Source: Acrocarpospora corrugata (lineage in GTDB: Bacteria > Actinomycetota > Actinomycetes > Streptosporangiales > Streptosporangiaceae). From it: a DNA stretch of 64,000 bases. The notes under the pieces were generated by a model. The model did no database searches and was not told the DNA's origin. It worked only from the letters and a program-made list of their open reading frames with translations. Below are positions 24,041 through 32,063 of the stretch, in pieces. Position numbers and translations under genes: made by a program. Location of the stretch: NCBI RefSeq assembly GCF_009687845.1, contig NZ_BLAD01000051.1:62001-126000 (forward strand), in the 5' to 3' direction. Each line of letters starts with the position of its first letter. Position 1 is the stretch's first letter.

Positions 24041-24963
24041 GACCGCTCCCAGACCGACGCCGGGCGGATCAGCACGTCGTCCACGATCCTGCCGATCGAC
24101 GCCCGCTGCTCCTCGTCCAGGCGGGCGAACTGGGCGGGGAACGCCTCGGCGTACCGCGGCTGCCAGTCGCCCTGGGCCGCCGCCACCAGCTCAGCCGGGG
24201 TGCGCGTGTCGTCGCCCTTGCTGTGCGGCCCGGCCCGGTGCACCGCGATCTCGGCCACCACCGGCCGGGACTCGGTCCTGGCGAGCGTCACCAGCGGTTC
24301 GAGCTCGGCCCTGATCACGTTCACGTCCACCGACTCGATCCGGTGGTGCGGGATCCCGAACCCGGCCGCGCGCCCCGCGATCGACCCGGACAGCTGCGCC
24401 GTCGTCGGCGTGGACTGGGCGATCCCGTTGTGCTCCACCACGACCAGCAGCGGCGCCCGCCACAGCTGCGCCATGTTCAGCGCCTCGTAGACCGACCCCT
24501 CACCCCAGGTCCCGTCCCCGATGTACGCGCAGGCGAGCCGTCCCGGCGTGACCCGCTTCAGCCGCAGCGCCACCCCCACCGCCACCGGCAGGCTCTCACC
24601 CTGCACCCCGGTGGACAGGAACCGCCCGTGGTAGACGTGCTGGCTGCCGCCGACGCCGTTGCAGACCGCCCCGGCCCGGCCCATGATCTCGGCCAGCAGC
24701 GCGTCCGGCTGGTCGTGCCTGGCCAGGAAGTGGCCGTGGCCGCGGTGGTTGCTGAACACGTAGTCGTCCGGGTCGAGCAGGCCGCTGACGGCCACGGGGA
24801 CGTGTTCCTGGCCTAGACAGGTGTGTGTAGTGCCGTTGAGTTGGCCGCGCTCGAACAGGCGCAGCAGCGCCCGCTCGAAATGCCTGATCCGGAGCATCCG
24901 CCCCAGATCCGCGTCGGCCACGGGCGTGAGCCCCAGCACCCGCTCCTCAATCACGACGACCAT
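24037..24963 (-). CDS. 2-oxoacid dehydrogenase-like E1 component, alpha subunit
   Basis: 308 residues. The thiamine-diphosphate motif GDG-x-N is clear: Gly149-Asp-Gly in YIGDGTWGEGSVYEALN with Asn163. SNHRGHGHFLARH and GRAGAVCNGVGGSQHV are conserved active-site segments of acetoin/pyruvate dehydrogenase alpha subunits. It overlaps the GT4 stop by 13 bp and the E1beta start by 4 bp. At 308 residues it is a little shorter than pyruvate dehydrogenase alpha subunits, closer to acetoin-dehydrogenase and natural-product versions. Substrate is unknown; context favours transfer of an acyl or ketol unit to the carrier protein. Confidence 0.9.
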   Translation of the reverse strand: MVVVIEERVLGLTPVADADLGRMLRIRHFERALLRLFERGQLNGTTHTCLGQEHVPVAVSGLLDPDDYVFSNHRGHGHFLARHDQPDALLAEIMGRAGAVCNGVGGSQHVYHGRFLSTGVQGESLPVAVGVALRLKRVTPGRLACAYIGDGTWGEGSVYEALNMAQLWRAPLLVVVEHNGIAQSTPTTAQLSGSIAGRAAGFGIPHHRIESVDVNVIRAELEPLVTLARTESRPVVAEIAVHRAGPHSKGDDTRTPAELVAAAQGDWQPRYAEAFPAQFARLDEEQRASIGRIVDDVLIRPASVWERS

Positions 24964-26186
24964 GTGCTCTCTATCCTGCCTTCCTTCGCACGGGCCGCGA
25001 GCGCCGCCAGAGCGGCCTGCCGCCGGTTGGGGCGGAGCGCGGTGAGGTGGGTCTCCAGCGCGTCCTCGTCCAGGGACGCGATGAAGTCGCGGGCGGACGC
25101 GCGGGACCGCCGCGACAGCTCCAGGTAGAGCTCGGGATGGGCCAGCACGGCCGCCAGCGCGTCCGCCCACGGCCCGAGGTCCTGCTCCGGCACCACCGGA
25201 ACCGGCCGGGCGTGGCCGGCCGACTCGTACTTCTCGATCCGCCGCACCGGCAGCAGGTACGGCACGCCCAGCTTGGCCTCGGCCAGCCCGCCCACGTCCG
25301 AGGCGAGCACCGGGATGCCCCGCGCCATCGCCTCCACGCAGGTGTAGCCGAACGTCTCGTCCCACAGCGACGGCATCAGCAGCACCCGGGTGCGGGCCAG
25401 GATGTCGTCGATCTCGTCGGCCGGCTCGATCACGGTGACGTTCGGCCGCCGGGCCAGCTCGGCCAGCTCCGGCGGGGTCGCCCCCCAGGTCGGCACGGCC
25501 AGGAACGGCACGTCCGGGCTGGCGTCGGCGAGCCCGAGCAGGATCGGCAGCCCCTTGTAGCCGCACGGGTTGATCATCGTGACGTGGGCGCCCTCGGTCC
25601 GCTCCGCCGGATCACCGTAAATATGCGGATAAATCAGCGTTGAGCGGAGTTCGCCCCAGCGTTCCATGTACGACTGGGCGGCCTTGCTCACCGACAGCAC
25701 GCTCGCCGCCCGCTTCACCATCCGGGTCCCGGCCACGCTCGGGTAGAACGCGCCGGGGCCGAACGGCAGCTGCTGCAGCGTGTGCGCCAGGTAGACCACC
25801 CGCTCCGGCGTCGCCTTCAGCGCCGCCCCCAGCATCAGCAGGCCCGGGTCGTCGGACGGCACCAGCGTCCAGTCCGGCCCCACCTCGGCGGCCACCTCGC
25901 CGACCCGGCGGGCCAGCTGCGGCGCCTTCGCCACCGCGCACGCCGTCACGCCCCTGTACGCGTACTCGACCCCCTCCTCGGTGGCCGACTTGATCGTGGC
26001 GCCCAGCCCCTCCAGGTACGCCACGTGGTCCGCGACCGAGGTGGCCCGGAGCGCGCCGGACATCGGCGCCACCACATGGCAGTCGTGGCCGCGCGCCGCG
26101 AGCTGTTCCAGCAGGACCCGGTTGGACTTGTTGGCCCCTCCGTGGCTGGGCAGGTGGAACATGTTCTGGGCCAGCAGGACCCTCAT
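24951..26186 (-). CDS. GT4-family glycosyltransferase
   Basis: 411 residues with the GT-B fold. The N-terminal domain starts LLAQNMFHLPSHGGANKSNR, and the C-terminal donor site shows PSLWDETFGYTCVEAMARG, the E-x7-E type motif of GT4 enzymes with the nucleotide-sugar contact Glu. A retaining glycosyl transfer from an NDP-sugar is expected. The start overlaps the carrier-protein stop (ATGA) and its end overlaps E1alpha. A glycosyltransferase fixed between a carrier protein and an acyl-transfer complex implies a glycosylated acyl product; a beta-glucosidase at the end of the operon could remove a sugar later. Confidence 0.88.
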   Translation of the reverse strand: MRVLLAQNMFHLPSHGGANKSNRVLLEQLAARGHDCHVVAPMSGALRATSVADHVAYLEGLGATIKSATEEGVEYAYRGVTACAVAKAPQLARRVGEVAAEVGPDWTLVPSDDPGLLMLGAALKATPERVVYLAHTLQQLPFGPGAFYPSVAGTRMVKRAASVLSVSKAAQSYMERWGELRSTLIYPHIYGDPAERTEGAHVTMINPCGYKGLPILLGLADASPDVPFLAVPTWGATPPELAELARRPNVTVIEPADEIDDILARTRVLLMPSLWDETFGYTCVEAMARGIPVLASDVGGLAEAKLGVPYLLPVRRIEKYESAGHARPVPVVPEQDLGPWADALAAVLAHPELYLELSRRSRASARDFIASLDEDALETHLTALRPNRRQAALAALAARAKEGRIESTWSS

Positions 26187-26506
26187 GCGTCTTCCGACAG
26201 CAGTTCGCTGATCTCGTCGTCCGACATGCCCTCCAGGTGCTTGAGCAGTTCGGCGAGTTCCTCCTCGCCGACCGCTTCGAGCCGGCCCTGGTCGATCGCC
26301 CTGGCCACCTCGGCGACGGTGAACCCGGAGGTGAACAGCACGTCGATGGGGAGCTCCACGCCGTACTGCTCCTCGACTCTGGCCAGGAACTGGACCATGG
26401 TCAGCGACTGGCCGCCGAGTTCGAAGAAGTCGTCGTGCGTGGTCGGCGGAGCCTGCCCGAGCAGTTCGGTCCAGATCTCCGTGACGGCCGACTCAGTGGG
26501 GGTCAT
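26183..26506 (-). CDS. Phosphopantetheine-binding carrier protein (ACP/PCP)
   Basis: 107 residues; the first 76 form the carrier fold with the attachment Ser34 in FFELGGQSLTMVQFL. The GGQSL form is more like NRPS-type peptidyl carriers than fatty-acid ACPs (usually GxDS). An acidic tail (EEELAELLKHLEGMSDDEISELLSE) resembles the C-terminal extensions of NRPS/PKS proteins that contact the next partner. It must be modified by a phosphopantetheinyl transferase elsewhere. ATG 26506 is behind AAAGGAA and overlaps the stop of the small ORF upstream. Confidence 0.92.
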   Translation of the reverse strand: MTPTESAVTEIWTELLGQAPPTTHDDFFELGGQSLTMVQFLARVEEQYGVELPIDVLFTSGFTVAEVARAIDQGRLEAVGEEELAELLKHLEGMSDDEISELLSEDA

Positions 26507-26706
26507 GCCAGGTTCCTTTCAGCGGGAGACTTCCTTGCGCCCACGGGGGGACGCGCGCGCGGAGTGCCATCGCGGGGGAGGGTCGCGATCGGGGCTTTCG
26601 CGCGGAGAGGGAGCAGCCGGTCGAGCGCGGCCTGACGGAGGGGGGACAGGCCTCCGATCGGCGAGTGTGGCGCTGAGGGCGACGCGGAGGTGGATGTCAC
26701 TGCCAC
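26503..26706 (-). CDS. 67-residue protein leading the carrier/E1/E2 operon
   Basis: The GTG at 26706 stands 7 bp after a near-ideal Shine-Dalgarno (GAGGAGAGG, 26714-26722), and the stop overlaps the carrier-protein start (ATGA). These two signals make it a credible gene. The N-terminal 16 residues are Ser/Thr-rich. The middle GLSPLRQAALDRLLPLRAK resembles the short helix that precedes condensation domains in NRPS proteins, and the rest is Pro/Arg-rich. It may dock the carrier protein or be a remnant of a lost NRPS or PKS module. An upstream ATG (26829) would extend it through low-quality sequence and lies inside the operator. Confidence 0.55.
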   Translation of the reverse strand: MAVTSTSASPSAPHSPIGGLSPLRQAALDRLLPLRAKAPIATLPRDGTPRARPPVGARKSPAERNLA

Positions 26707-26828
26707 GGAGTGGCCTCTCCTCTTCGAGCTTTGAACATGGGGCGAGCACTCCGAACACACGCATGCCGAAACGGCCGACACACCAATTCTGGTCCGCCGC
26801 CTTTTTCGGGGTGCCGCAGCCAATTGCA

Positions 26829-26842
26829 TGGGAGCGCTCCCA
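26829..26842. promoter_or_regulatory. CebR-type operator before the carrier/E1/E2 operon
   Basis: Perfect TGGGAGCGCTCCCA, 123 bp upstream of the first ORF of the minus-strand operon. It is identical to the boxes before cebE and the epimerase. A two-mismatch version (TGGGAGCGCGTCCA) lies at 26963-26976. Confidence 0.88.
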
Positions 26843-26955
26843 CAGCGCCTCCCAAAGAGATTAAATGAACCTTTCCATCAGCGCAAGGCCGACGGTGGTC
26901 CGCATGTCACACGGTCGCCAGGAAAGCGGATTCGTGTCACATCCGGCGAAGAATC

Positions 26956-27147
26956 TCAATCGTGGGAGCGCGTCCACCTCCGGCGGGCTTCATGCAGGTC
27001 ACATGCCTTGCGGGCCAGGATAGTGCGATACTTAAAAAAAGTCACGGCCTCTACGGTGAGGATGCGGTTGAAGCGGCCTGCGCGTACGTTCCAGATATCG
27101 GGATCACCGTTGACAAGGATACGTCCGTACTGCTTCTTTGTACTCAT
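26956..27147 (-). CDS. Doubtful 63-residue ORF in the AT-richer intergenic region
   Basis: The 26.7-27.3 kb interval is clearly less GC-rich than its neighbours. This minus-strand frame from ATG 27147 has protein-like composition (MSTKKQYGRILVNGDPDIW...; VEAVTFFKYRTILARKA), but no good ribosome-binding site and no recognised family. A GTG at 27198 would add 17 residues. It is listed because little else occupies the interval; it could equally be chance or a gene remnant. Confidence 0.2.
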   Translation of the reverse strand: MSTKKQYGRILVNGDPDIWNVRAGRFNRILTVEAVTFFKYRTILARKACDLHEARRRWTRSHD

Positions 27148-27170
27148 TCCGGGGTCGGGGAAGTGCATAA

Positions 27171-27238
27171 GAGAGCGCTCTCCGAATGGGAGTATCACTC
27201 ACCGCGTGCCACCGATGCAAGGGAAATGAAACTTTCAT
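27171..27238. promoter_or_regulatory. Two palindromes before the GT1 glycosyltransferase
   Basis: GAGAGCGCTCTC (27171-27182) is a perfect 12-bp palindrome with the AGCGCT core of LacI-type operators but differs from the CebR box at the flanks. ATGAAA-C-TTTCAT (27226-27238) is a 13-bp palindrome 46 bp before the start codon. Either may be the operator of the GT1 gene. Confidence 0.45.
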
Positions 27239-27283
27239 GTCCAAGACACCGCCAGGTGGTTCGAACGGCCCGGAGTGGTGCGT

Positions 27284-28531
27284 GTGACGCGGATCCTGAT
27301 GGTGACCCACGGCACCGACGGAGACGTGCTGCCGTTCGTCCGGCTCGGCGCCCTGCTGCGCGCGGCCGGGCATGAGATCACGCTGGTCAGCCACGCGCCC
27401 TACCGGGACCGCTGCGATCTGGACTTCGCCGCGATCGACACGCCGGAGGAGTTCGCCCGCCATCAGGCCGACACCGCCCATCTCATGGACACCCGGGGAG
27501 AGTCAAGCTGGCTCGGCTTCTACCTCCGGAACGGTTTGTTCGAGCAGTTACGCCGGGAAAGCCAGATTCTCATCGACGCGCACCGGCCCGGCGAGACCGT
27601 TCTGGTCGGCCGGCACACCTCCGCGGTGTCGGTCCGGTTCGCCGCCGAACTGCTCGGCGCGCCCGTCGCCTGGGTGGCCGTCTCGCCGATCCAGGTGATG
27701 TCCGCCCGGCTCGCCGCCCACATGTACGGCGCCGAGCTAGCCCCCGGGTTCGCCGCGGCCCGCGCCGAGCTCGGCCTGCCCGAGGTGACCGACTGGCCGA
27801 AGTGGTTCGCCGGGGCCGACCTCGACATCGGGCTGTGGCCCGGCTGGTTCGACCGGGCCGGGGCGCGCTCGCCCGCCCGGTTCGCGCTGACCGGCTTCGC
27901 CGTACCGGACGACGAGACCGGGCCCGCGGGGGAGGAGCTGCCGCCAGGGGCCGAGGAGGCGCTGGCCGAGCGGCCGGTGCTGATCAGCGGCGGGACCGGG
28001 CGGATGCTCAACGCGCGCTTCTACGAGGCCGCGGTCGAAGGCTGCGCGGGCCGGCCGGCGCTGCTGGCGGTGCCGCACGAGGACCTGGTGCCGCAGCCGC
28101 TGCCGCCCGGGATCACCTGGTTCCCCCGGCTGCCGTTCCGGCAGGTGATGCCCCGGGTGTCCGCCGTGGTGCACCACGGCGGCATCGGCACCCTCACCCG
28201 GGCGCTGGCCGCCGGGACGCCGCAGGTGGTGCTGGCCGACGGGGCCGACCGGCCGGACAACGCGGCCCGGCTGGCCCGGCTCGGGCTGGCCGCCTGGCTG
28301 CCGCCGGCCCGCTGGGGGGAGACCGCCGCCGCGCTCGGGGGCGTGCTCGCCGACCGCGGCCTGGCCGGCCGGCTGCCTGGCGACCTCGACCCCTCGGCGG
28401 GGATCGAGGGCGCGGCCAGGCTGATCGAGAACCTGGCCGACCCGGCCCGCCGTGCCCGGCCTGCCCTCACCCCGCACCAGCGGCTGGCACTCCGCAAACA
28501 CCTCAGCACAGCGAAGAGAGATCACCCATGA
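27284..28531 (+). CDS. GT1-family (UGT/macrolide-type) glycosyltransferase
   Basis: 415 residues from GTG 27284, chosen because CGGAG lies 8 bases before it; GTG 27275 would overlap that site. It has the GT-B fold. The N-terminus (THGTDGDVLPFVRLGALLRAAGH) is typical of GT1 enzymes that modify small lipophilic acceptors, and the donor motif is VHHGGIGTLTRALAAGTPQV, followed by DRPDNAARL. Such enzymes glycosylate natural products, flavonoids or antibiotics for activity or self-protection. It is divergent from the carrier/E1/E2 operon and may act on the same product, with the operon beta-glucosidase as its counterpart. Confidence 0.87.
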   Translation: MTRILMVTHGTDGDVLPFVRLGALLRAAGHEITLVSHAPYRDRCDLDFAAIDTPEEFARHQADTAHLMDTRGESSWLGFYLRNGLFEQLRRESQILIDAHRPGETVLVGRHTSAVSVRFAAELLGAPVAWVAVSPIQVMSARLAAHMYGAELAPGFAAARAELGLPEVTDWPKWFAGADLDIGLWPGWFDRAGARSPARFALTGFAVPDDETGPAGEELPPGAEEALAERPVLISGGTGRMLNARFYEAAVEGCAGRPALLAVPHEDLVPQPLPPGITWFPRLPFRQVMPRVSAVVHHGGIGTLTRALAAGTPQVVLADGADRPDNAARLARLGLAAWLPPARWGETAAALGGVLADRGLAGRLPGDLDPSAGIEGAARLIENLADPARRARPALTPHQRLALRKHLSTAKRDHP

Positions 28532-28558
28532 CCTGGCATGCCGTCGACGTGAACGGAA

Positions 28559-28615
28559 AACGGGCGGCGTCCTGGTGATCGGCAATGTTCTTGCCGGTCA
28601 TGGACGCCGCCCGTT
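28559..28615. terminator. Bidirectional terminator between the GT1 gene and cebR
   Basis: AACGGGCGGCGTCC / GGACGCCGCCCGTT is a perfect 14-bp stem enclosing a second small hairpin (ATCGGCAA / TTGCCGGT, one mismatch). It lies between two convergent genes and can stop transcription from both sides. Confidence 0.8.
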
Positions 28616-28628
28616 CAGCGAGGAGCGA

Positions 28629-29648
28629 TTAGGTGCTGGCCCGGATCACCAGGTGGGTGTCCAGGATGACCACGGGTTGTTCCAGCGGTTCACCGTTGAT
28701 CCGGGCCACCAGGAGCTGGACCATCTGCCGGCCCATGGCGTCGGTCGGCTGATGGACGCTGGTGAGCGGAGGATCGGTGTGCAGGGCGACCTTCGAGTCC
28801 TCGAAACCCACCACCGCCACGTCGCGCGGGACGGACCTGCCGCGCTCCTTGAGCACTCGGAGCGCTCCCACGGCCATCGGGTCGGAGGCCGCGAACACCG
28901 CGTCGAGGTCGCCGTGCCGGTCCAGCAGCTCGCGCATCGCCGTGGAACCGCTCTCTTCGGAGAAGTCGCCGTACGACACCCGCTCCGGCGTGCCGGTGGC
29001 GAGCAGCGCGTCGCGGTATCCGGCCAGCCGGTCCACGCCCACGCCCATGTCCTGGGGGCCGGCGATCGTGGCCACCCGGGCCCGCCCGTTGCCGAGCAGG
29101 TACTTCACCGCCTGCCGGGCCCCGGCCCGGTTGTCCATGTCCACGTAGCTGTACGGATTGAGCCCGACGGGACGGCCGCCCAGCACGGTCGGCACGCCCA
29201 GGTTCTCCAGCCGCCCCGGCAGCGGGTCGGCGCCGTGCACCGAGGTCAGCAGCACCCCGTCCACGTGCTGCCCGGTCAGGTAGTTCTCCAGCCGGTCGTG
29301 CTCGTTCCTGTTCTGGGCCATGCTCAGGATGAGCTGCAGCCCGGTCTCGGCCAGCGCCGAGCCGATGCCGCGGATCAGTCCCGCGAAGTAGGGTTCGTCG
29401 AACACCCGCTGTTCGGACTCCGACACCACCAGCGCGATGGTGTCGGTCCGATTGGTGACCAGGGTCCTGGCCGCCCGGTTCGGCACGTAGCCGAGTTCGT
29501 CGATGGCGAGCAGGACGGCGTCGCGGGCCTTGTCGCTGACTTTCGGCGACCCGTTGATGACCCGTGACACCGTGCCACGCCCGACCCCGGCTCGCGCCGC
29601 CACCGCTTCGAGAGTCGGTCTGGCGGCCAAGCGGCGGTCCCCGTTCAT
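28629..29648 (-). CDS. cebR: LacI-family repressor, CebR orthologue candidate
   Basis: 339 residues from ATG 29648 (TTG 29651 is also possible) behind GAGGGGG. The N-terminal helix-turn-helix and hinge helix (LEAVAARAGVGRGTVSRVIN ... GYVPNRAARTL) are LacI-type, and the rest is a periplasmic-binding-like sugar sensor. Its place downstream of bglC and cebEFG, and the presence of several TGGGAGCGCTCCCA boxes, match CebR, which represses cellulose-degradation product uptake and is released by cellobiose. A one-mismatch box lies inside its own coding region (28857-28870). Confidence 0.88.
   Translation of the reverse strand: MNGDRRLAARPTLEAVAARAGVGRGTVSRVINGSPKVSDKARDAVLLAIDELGYVPNRAARTLVTNRTDTIALVVSESEQRVFDEPYFAGLIRGIGSALAETGLQLILSMAQNRNEHDRLENYLTGQHVDGVLLTSVHGADPLPGRLENLGVPTVLGGRPVGLNPYSYVDMDNRAGARQAVKYLLGNGRARVATIAGPQDMGVGVDRLAGYRDALLATGTPERVSYGDFSEESGSTAMRELLDRHGDLDAVFAASDPMAVGALRVLKERGRSVPRDVAVVGFEDSKVALHTDPPLTSVHQPTDAMGRQMVQLLVARINGEPLEQPVVILDTHLVIRAST
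28857..28870. promoter_or_regulatory. Possible intragenic CebR-type box in cebR
   Basis: TCGGAGCGCTCCCA differs from the perfect box at one position (second base). It lies in the middle of cebR, where it also encodes GALRV; it could be a roadblock site or chance, since GAGCGCTCC-type codon strings are not rare in GC-rich genes. Confidence 0.35.
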
Positions 29649-29674
29649 CAAATCTGCCCCCTCATCACTTGGGC

Positions 29675-31111
29675 CTATTCTGCCGGACCCCGAAGGCCTC
29701 CGTGCCGGATGGTCTCGGCGTACCAGAGAGCGCTATCTTTCAGGATCCTCGTCTGTGCTGAATAGTCCACATAGACCAGCCCGAATCGCTTGCCGTAGCC
29801 CCAGGCCCATTCGAAGTTGTCCATGAGGGACCAGGCGAAGTAGCCCTGCAGGGGCACACCACCCTCGATGGCCTGGTGACAAACGCGCAGGTGGGTCTCG
29901 ATGAAGTCGCGCCGCTCCGCGTCGTGGACCGCGCCGTCCTCGGTGAGAACGTCGTCGTAGGCGGCGCCGTTCTCTGAAATGTACAACGGGACGGCGGGGT
30001 ACTCGCGGGCCAGCCGGGTGAGCACCTCGTGCAGACCGGTCCCGTCGACCTCCCATCCCATCGACGTCACCGGGCGGCCGCCGTTGACGAAACCGATGTG
30101 CTCGCTGCCGACCCAGGGCGAGCCGGAGTCGGTGGGCGCGGCGGCGGCCGACTGGGCTCCGCCGGGCGCGCCGGACACGGTGAACCGGCTGTAGTAGTTG
30201 ATCAGCAGCATGTCCAGCGGCGCCGAGATCGCCGCCAGGTCGCCGTCCTGGATGAACTCTGGGCCGGTCAGGTGGCTCAGATCCGCCAGTACGTCGTCCG
30301 GGTAGCGGCCGTGCATGATCGCGTCCAGGAAGAAGCGGTTCTGCAGGCCGTCGATGCGGCGGGCGGCGTCCTGGTCGGCCTCGCTGCCGGTGGCCGGGGT
30401 GACCGCGTACAGGTTGACGCTGCCGCCGATCCTGGAGTCCGCGCGCTGGGCCCGCATCGCCTCCATGGCCAGGCCGTGCGCCAGGTTGAGGTGGTGCGCG
30501 GCGTGGATCGCCAGGGCGGGTTCACGCCGTCCCGGTGCGTGCTCGCCCGAGGCGTATCCCAGGAACGCCGCGCACCACGGCTCGTTGACGGTGCTCCAGT
30601 TCTTCACCCGGTCGCCGAGGGCGCCGTGCACCGCCGCCGCGTAGTCCGCGAAGCGCTTCGACGTGTCACGCGACGGCCAGCCGCCCGCGTCTTCGAGCGC
30701 CTGCGGCAGGTCCCAGTGGTAGAGCGTCACCCACGGGTCGATCCCGTAGCTGAGCAGCTCGTCCACCAGGTTCTTGTAGAAGTCCAGGCCCTTCTGGTTG
30801 ATCTCGCCGCTGCCGAGCGGCTGGATCCTGGGCCAGGACAGCGAGAACCGGTACGCGCTGAGACCGAGGTCGGCCATCAGCCGCACGTCGTCCCGGTAGC
30901 GGTTGTAGTGGTCGATCGCGACGTCGGCGTGCTCGCCGTTGACCACGTGGCCGGGCTGGGCGACGAAGGTGTCCCAGATCGATCGGCCACGCCCGTCGGT
31001 CGTGACCGCGCCCTCGATCTGGTACGCCGAGGTGGCCGCACCCCAGACGAAGCCGGTGGGGAACACCAGAGCCGGGGTCTCGACCTGGGTGTCTGTCTTC
31101 TGGGTGGTCAC
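29675..31111 (-). CDS. bglC: GH1 beta-glucosidase of the ceb cluster (BglC-like)
   Basis: 478 residues from GTG 31111 behind GGAGGAGG. GH1 retaining enzyme: acid/base Glu177 in TVNEPWC and nucleophile Glu380 in YISENGAAY. No signal peptide, so it hydrolyses cellobiose and short cello-oligosaccharides after import by CebEFG. It lies 67 bp after cebG on the same strand, the order cebE-cebF-cebG-bglC known from Streptomyces, followed by cebR. Confidence 0.93.
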   Translation of the reverse strand: MTTQKTDTQVETPALVFPTGFVWGAATSAYQIEGAVTTDGRGRSIWDTFVAQPGHVVNGEHADVAIDHYNRYRDDVRLMADLGLSAYRFSLSWPRIQPLGSGEINQKGLDFYKNLVDELLSYGIDPWVTLYHWDLPQALEDAGGWPSRDTSKRFADYAAAVHGALGDRVKNWSTVNEPWCAAFLGYASGEHAPGRREPALAIHAAHHLNLAHGLAMEAMRAQRADSRIGGSVNLYAVTPATGSEADQDAARRIDGLQNRFFLDAIMHGRYPDDVLADLSHLTGPEFIQDGDLAAISAPLDMLLINYYSRFTVSGAPGGAQSAAAAPTDSGSPWVGSEHIGFVNGGRPVTSMGWEVDGTGLHEVLTRLAREYPAVPLYISENGAAYDDVLTEDGAVHDAERRDFIETHLRVCHQAIEGGVPLQGYFAWSLMDNFEWAWGYGKRFGLVYVDYSAQTRILKDSALWYAETIRHGGLRGPAE

Positions 31112-31178
31112 GCGTCCTCCTCCTTCGTCGGCCGTGTGACCGAGGCGCTGGATATGCGGATGGGTTCGGGTCGCCGGC

Positions 31179-32063
31179 TCACTCCTTGACCGCGCCTTCC
31201 ATGAGACCGCCGATGATCTGGCGGCCGAAGAGGACGAAGACGAGCAGCAGCGGGACGATGGAGATGGTGGTGCCCGCGAAGATGAGCACGTAGTTGGTGG
31301 AGTATCGGTCATTGAGCGCCCGGAGGGCCACCTGGACGGTCGGGTTGTCCGGGGTGAGGATGATCAGCGGCCAGAGGAACTCGTTCCAGATCAGCATGAA
31401 GGTCTGGATGGCCAGCACCGCCATGCCGGGCCGGACCGCGGGGACCGCGACGTTCCACCAGATCCTGAGCGTGTTGGCGCCGTCCACCCGGGCCGCCTCG
31501 ACCAGCTCGCGCGGCACCGCCTGCCGGGTGTACTGGGTCATCAGGAAGACGCCGAACCCGTTCACCAGGAACGGGAGGATGACCGCCTTGAGGGTGTTCG
31601 TCCAGCCGAGCGTGACCATCATCTGGTACAGCGGGACGATGCCCATCTGCTGCAGGGGGACCATCATGGTCAGCACTACCGACAGCAGCAGCAGGTTGCG
31701 GCCGCGGAAGTTGAGCGAGGCGAAGGCGAAGCCGGCCAGCGTGGAGATCAGCACGATGCCGATCGTGACCGTGGACGCGATGATGATCGAGTTGATGATC
31801 CCGGTCATGAAGTGCGCGTTCTCGGCGTCGAAGACCGCCTGGATGTTCTCGCCCAGGTTGCCGCCCGGCAGGAACGGCGGCGGCATGCTGTGCGCGTCCT
31901 CGTTGCTGCGAGTCGCGATGATGATCATCCAGTAGATCGGGAAGATCGACAGGAAGATCGCCAGGCCCAGCATGGCCTTGGTGAACGTGGTGGCCCGGAA
32001 CGGATCGAGCCGCGCGCCGCCCGCGCGGGACGCCCTCGGCCGGGTCTGCGTCAGAGTGGTCAT
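31179..32063 (-). CDS. cebG: Cello-oligosaccharide ABC permease CebG
   Basis: 294 residues, MalG-type permease with six membrane helices and the EAA loop (ELVEAARVDGANTLRIWWNVAVP). It forms the inner-membrane channel with CebF; the ATPase is normally a shared MsiK-type protein encoded elsewhere, and none is present here. The ATG overlaps the cebF stop (ATGA). Confidence 0.92.
   Translation of the reverse strand: MTTLTQTRPRASRAGGARLDPFRATTFTKAMLGLAIFLSIFPIYWMIIIATRSNEDAHSMPPPFLPGGNLGENIQAVFDAENAHFMTGIINSIIIASTVTIGIVLISTLAGFAFASLNFRGRNLLLLSVVLTMMVPLQQMGIVPLYQMMVTLGWTNTLKAVILPFLVNGFGVFLMTQYTRQAVPRELVEAARVDGANTLRIWWNVAVPAVRPGMAVLAIQTFMLIWNEFLWPLIILTPDNPTVQVALRALNDRYSTNYVLIFAGTTISIVPLLLVFVLFGRQIIGGLMEGAVKE

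Noticed and set aside
28528-28578. 16-codon ORF overlapping the GT1 stop as ATGA
   Set aside because: It runs into the terminator stem and has no conserved-looking feature; the overlap is easily a coincidence.
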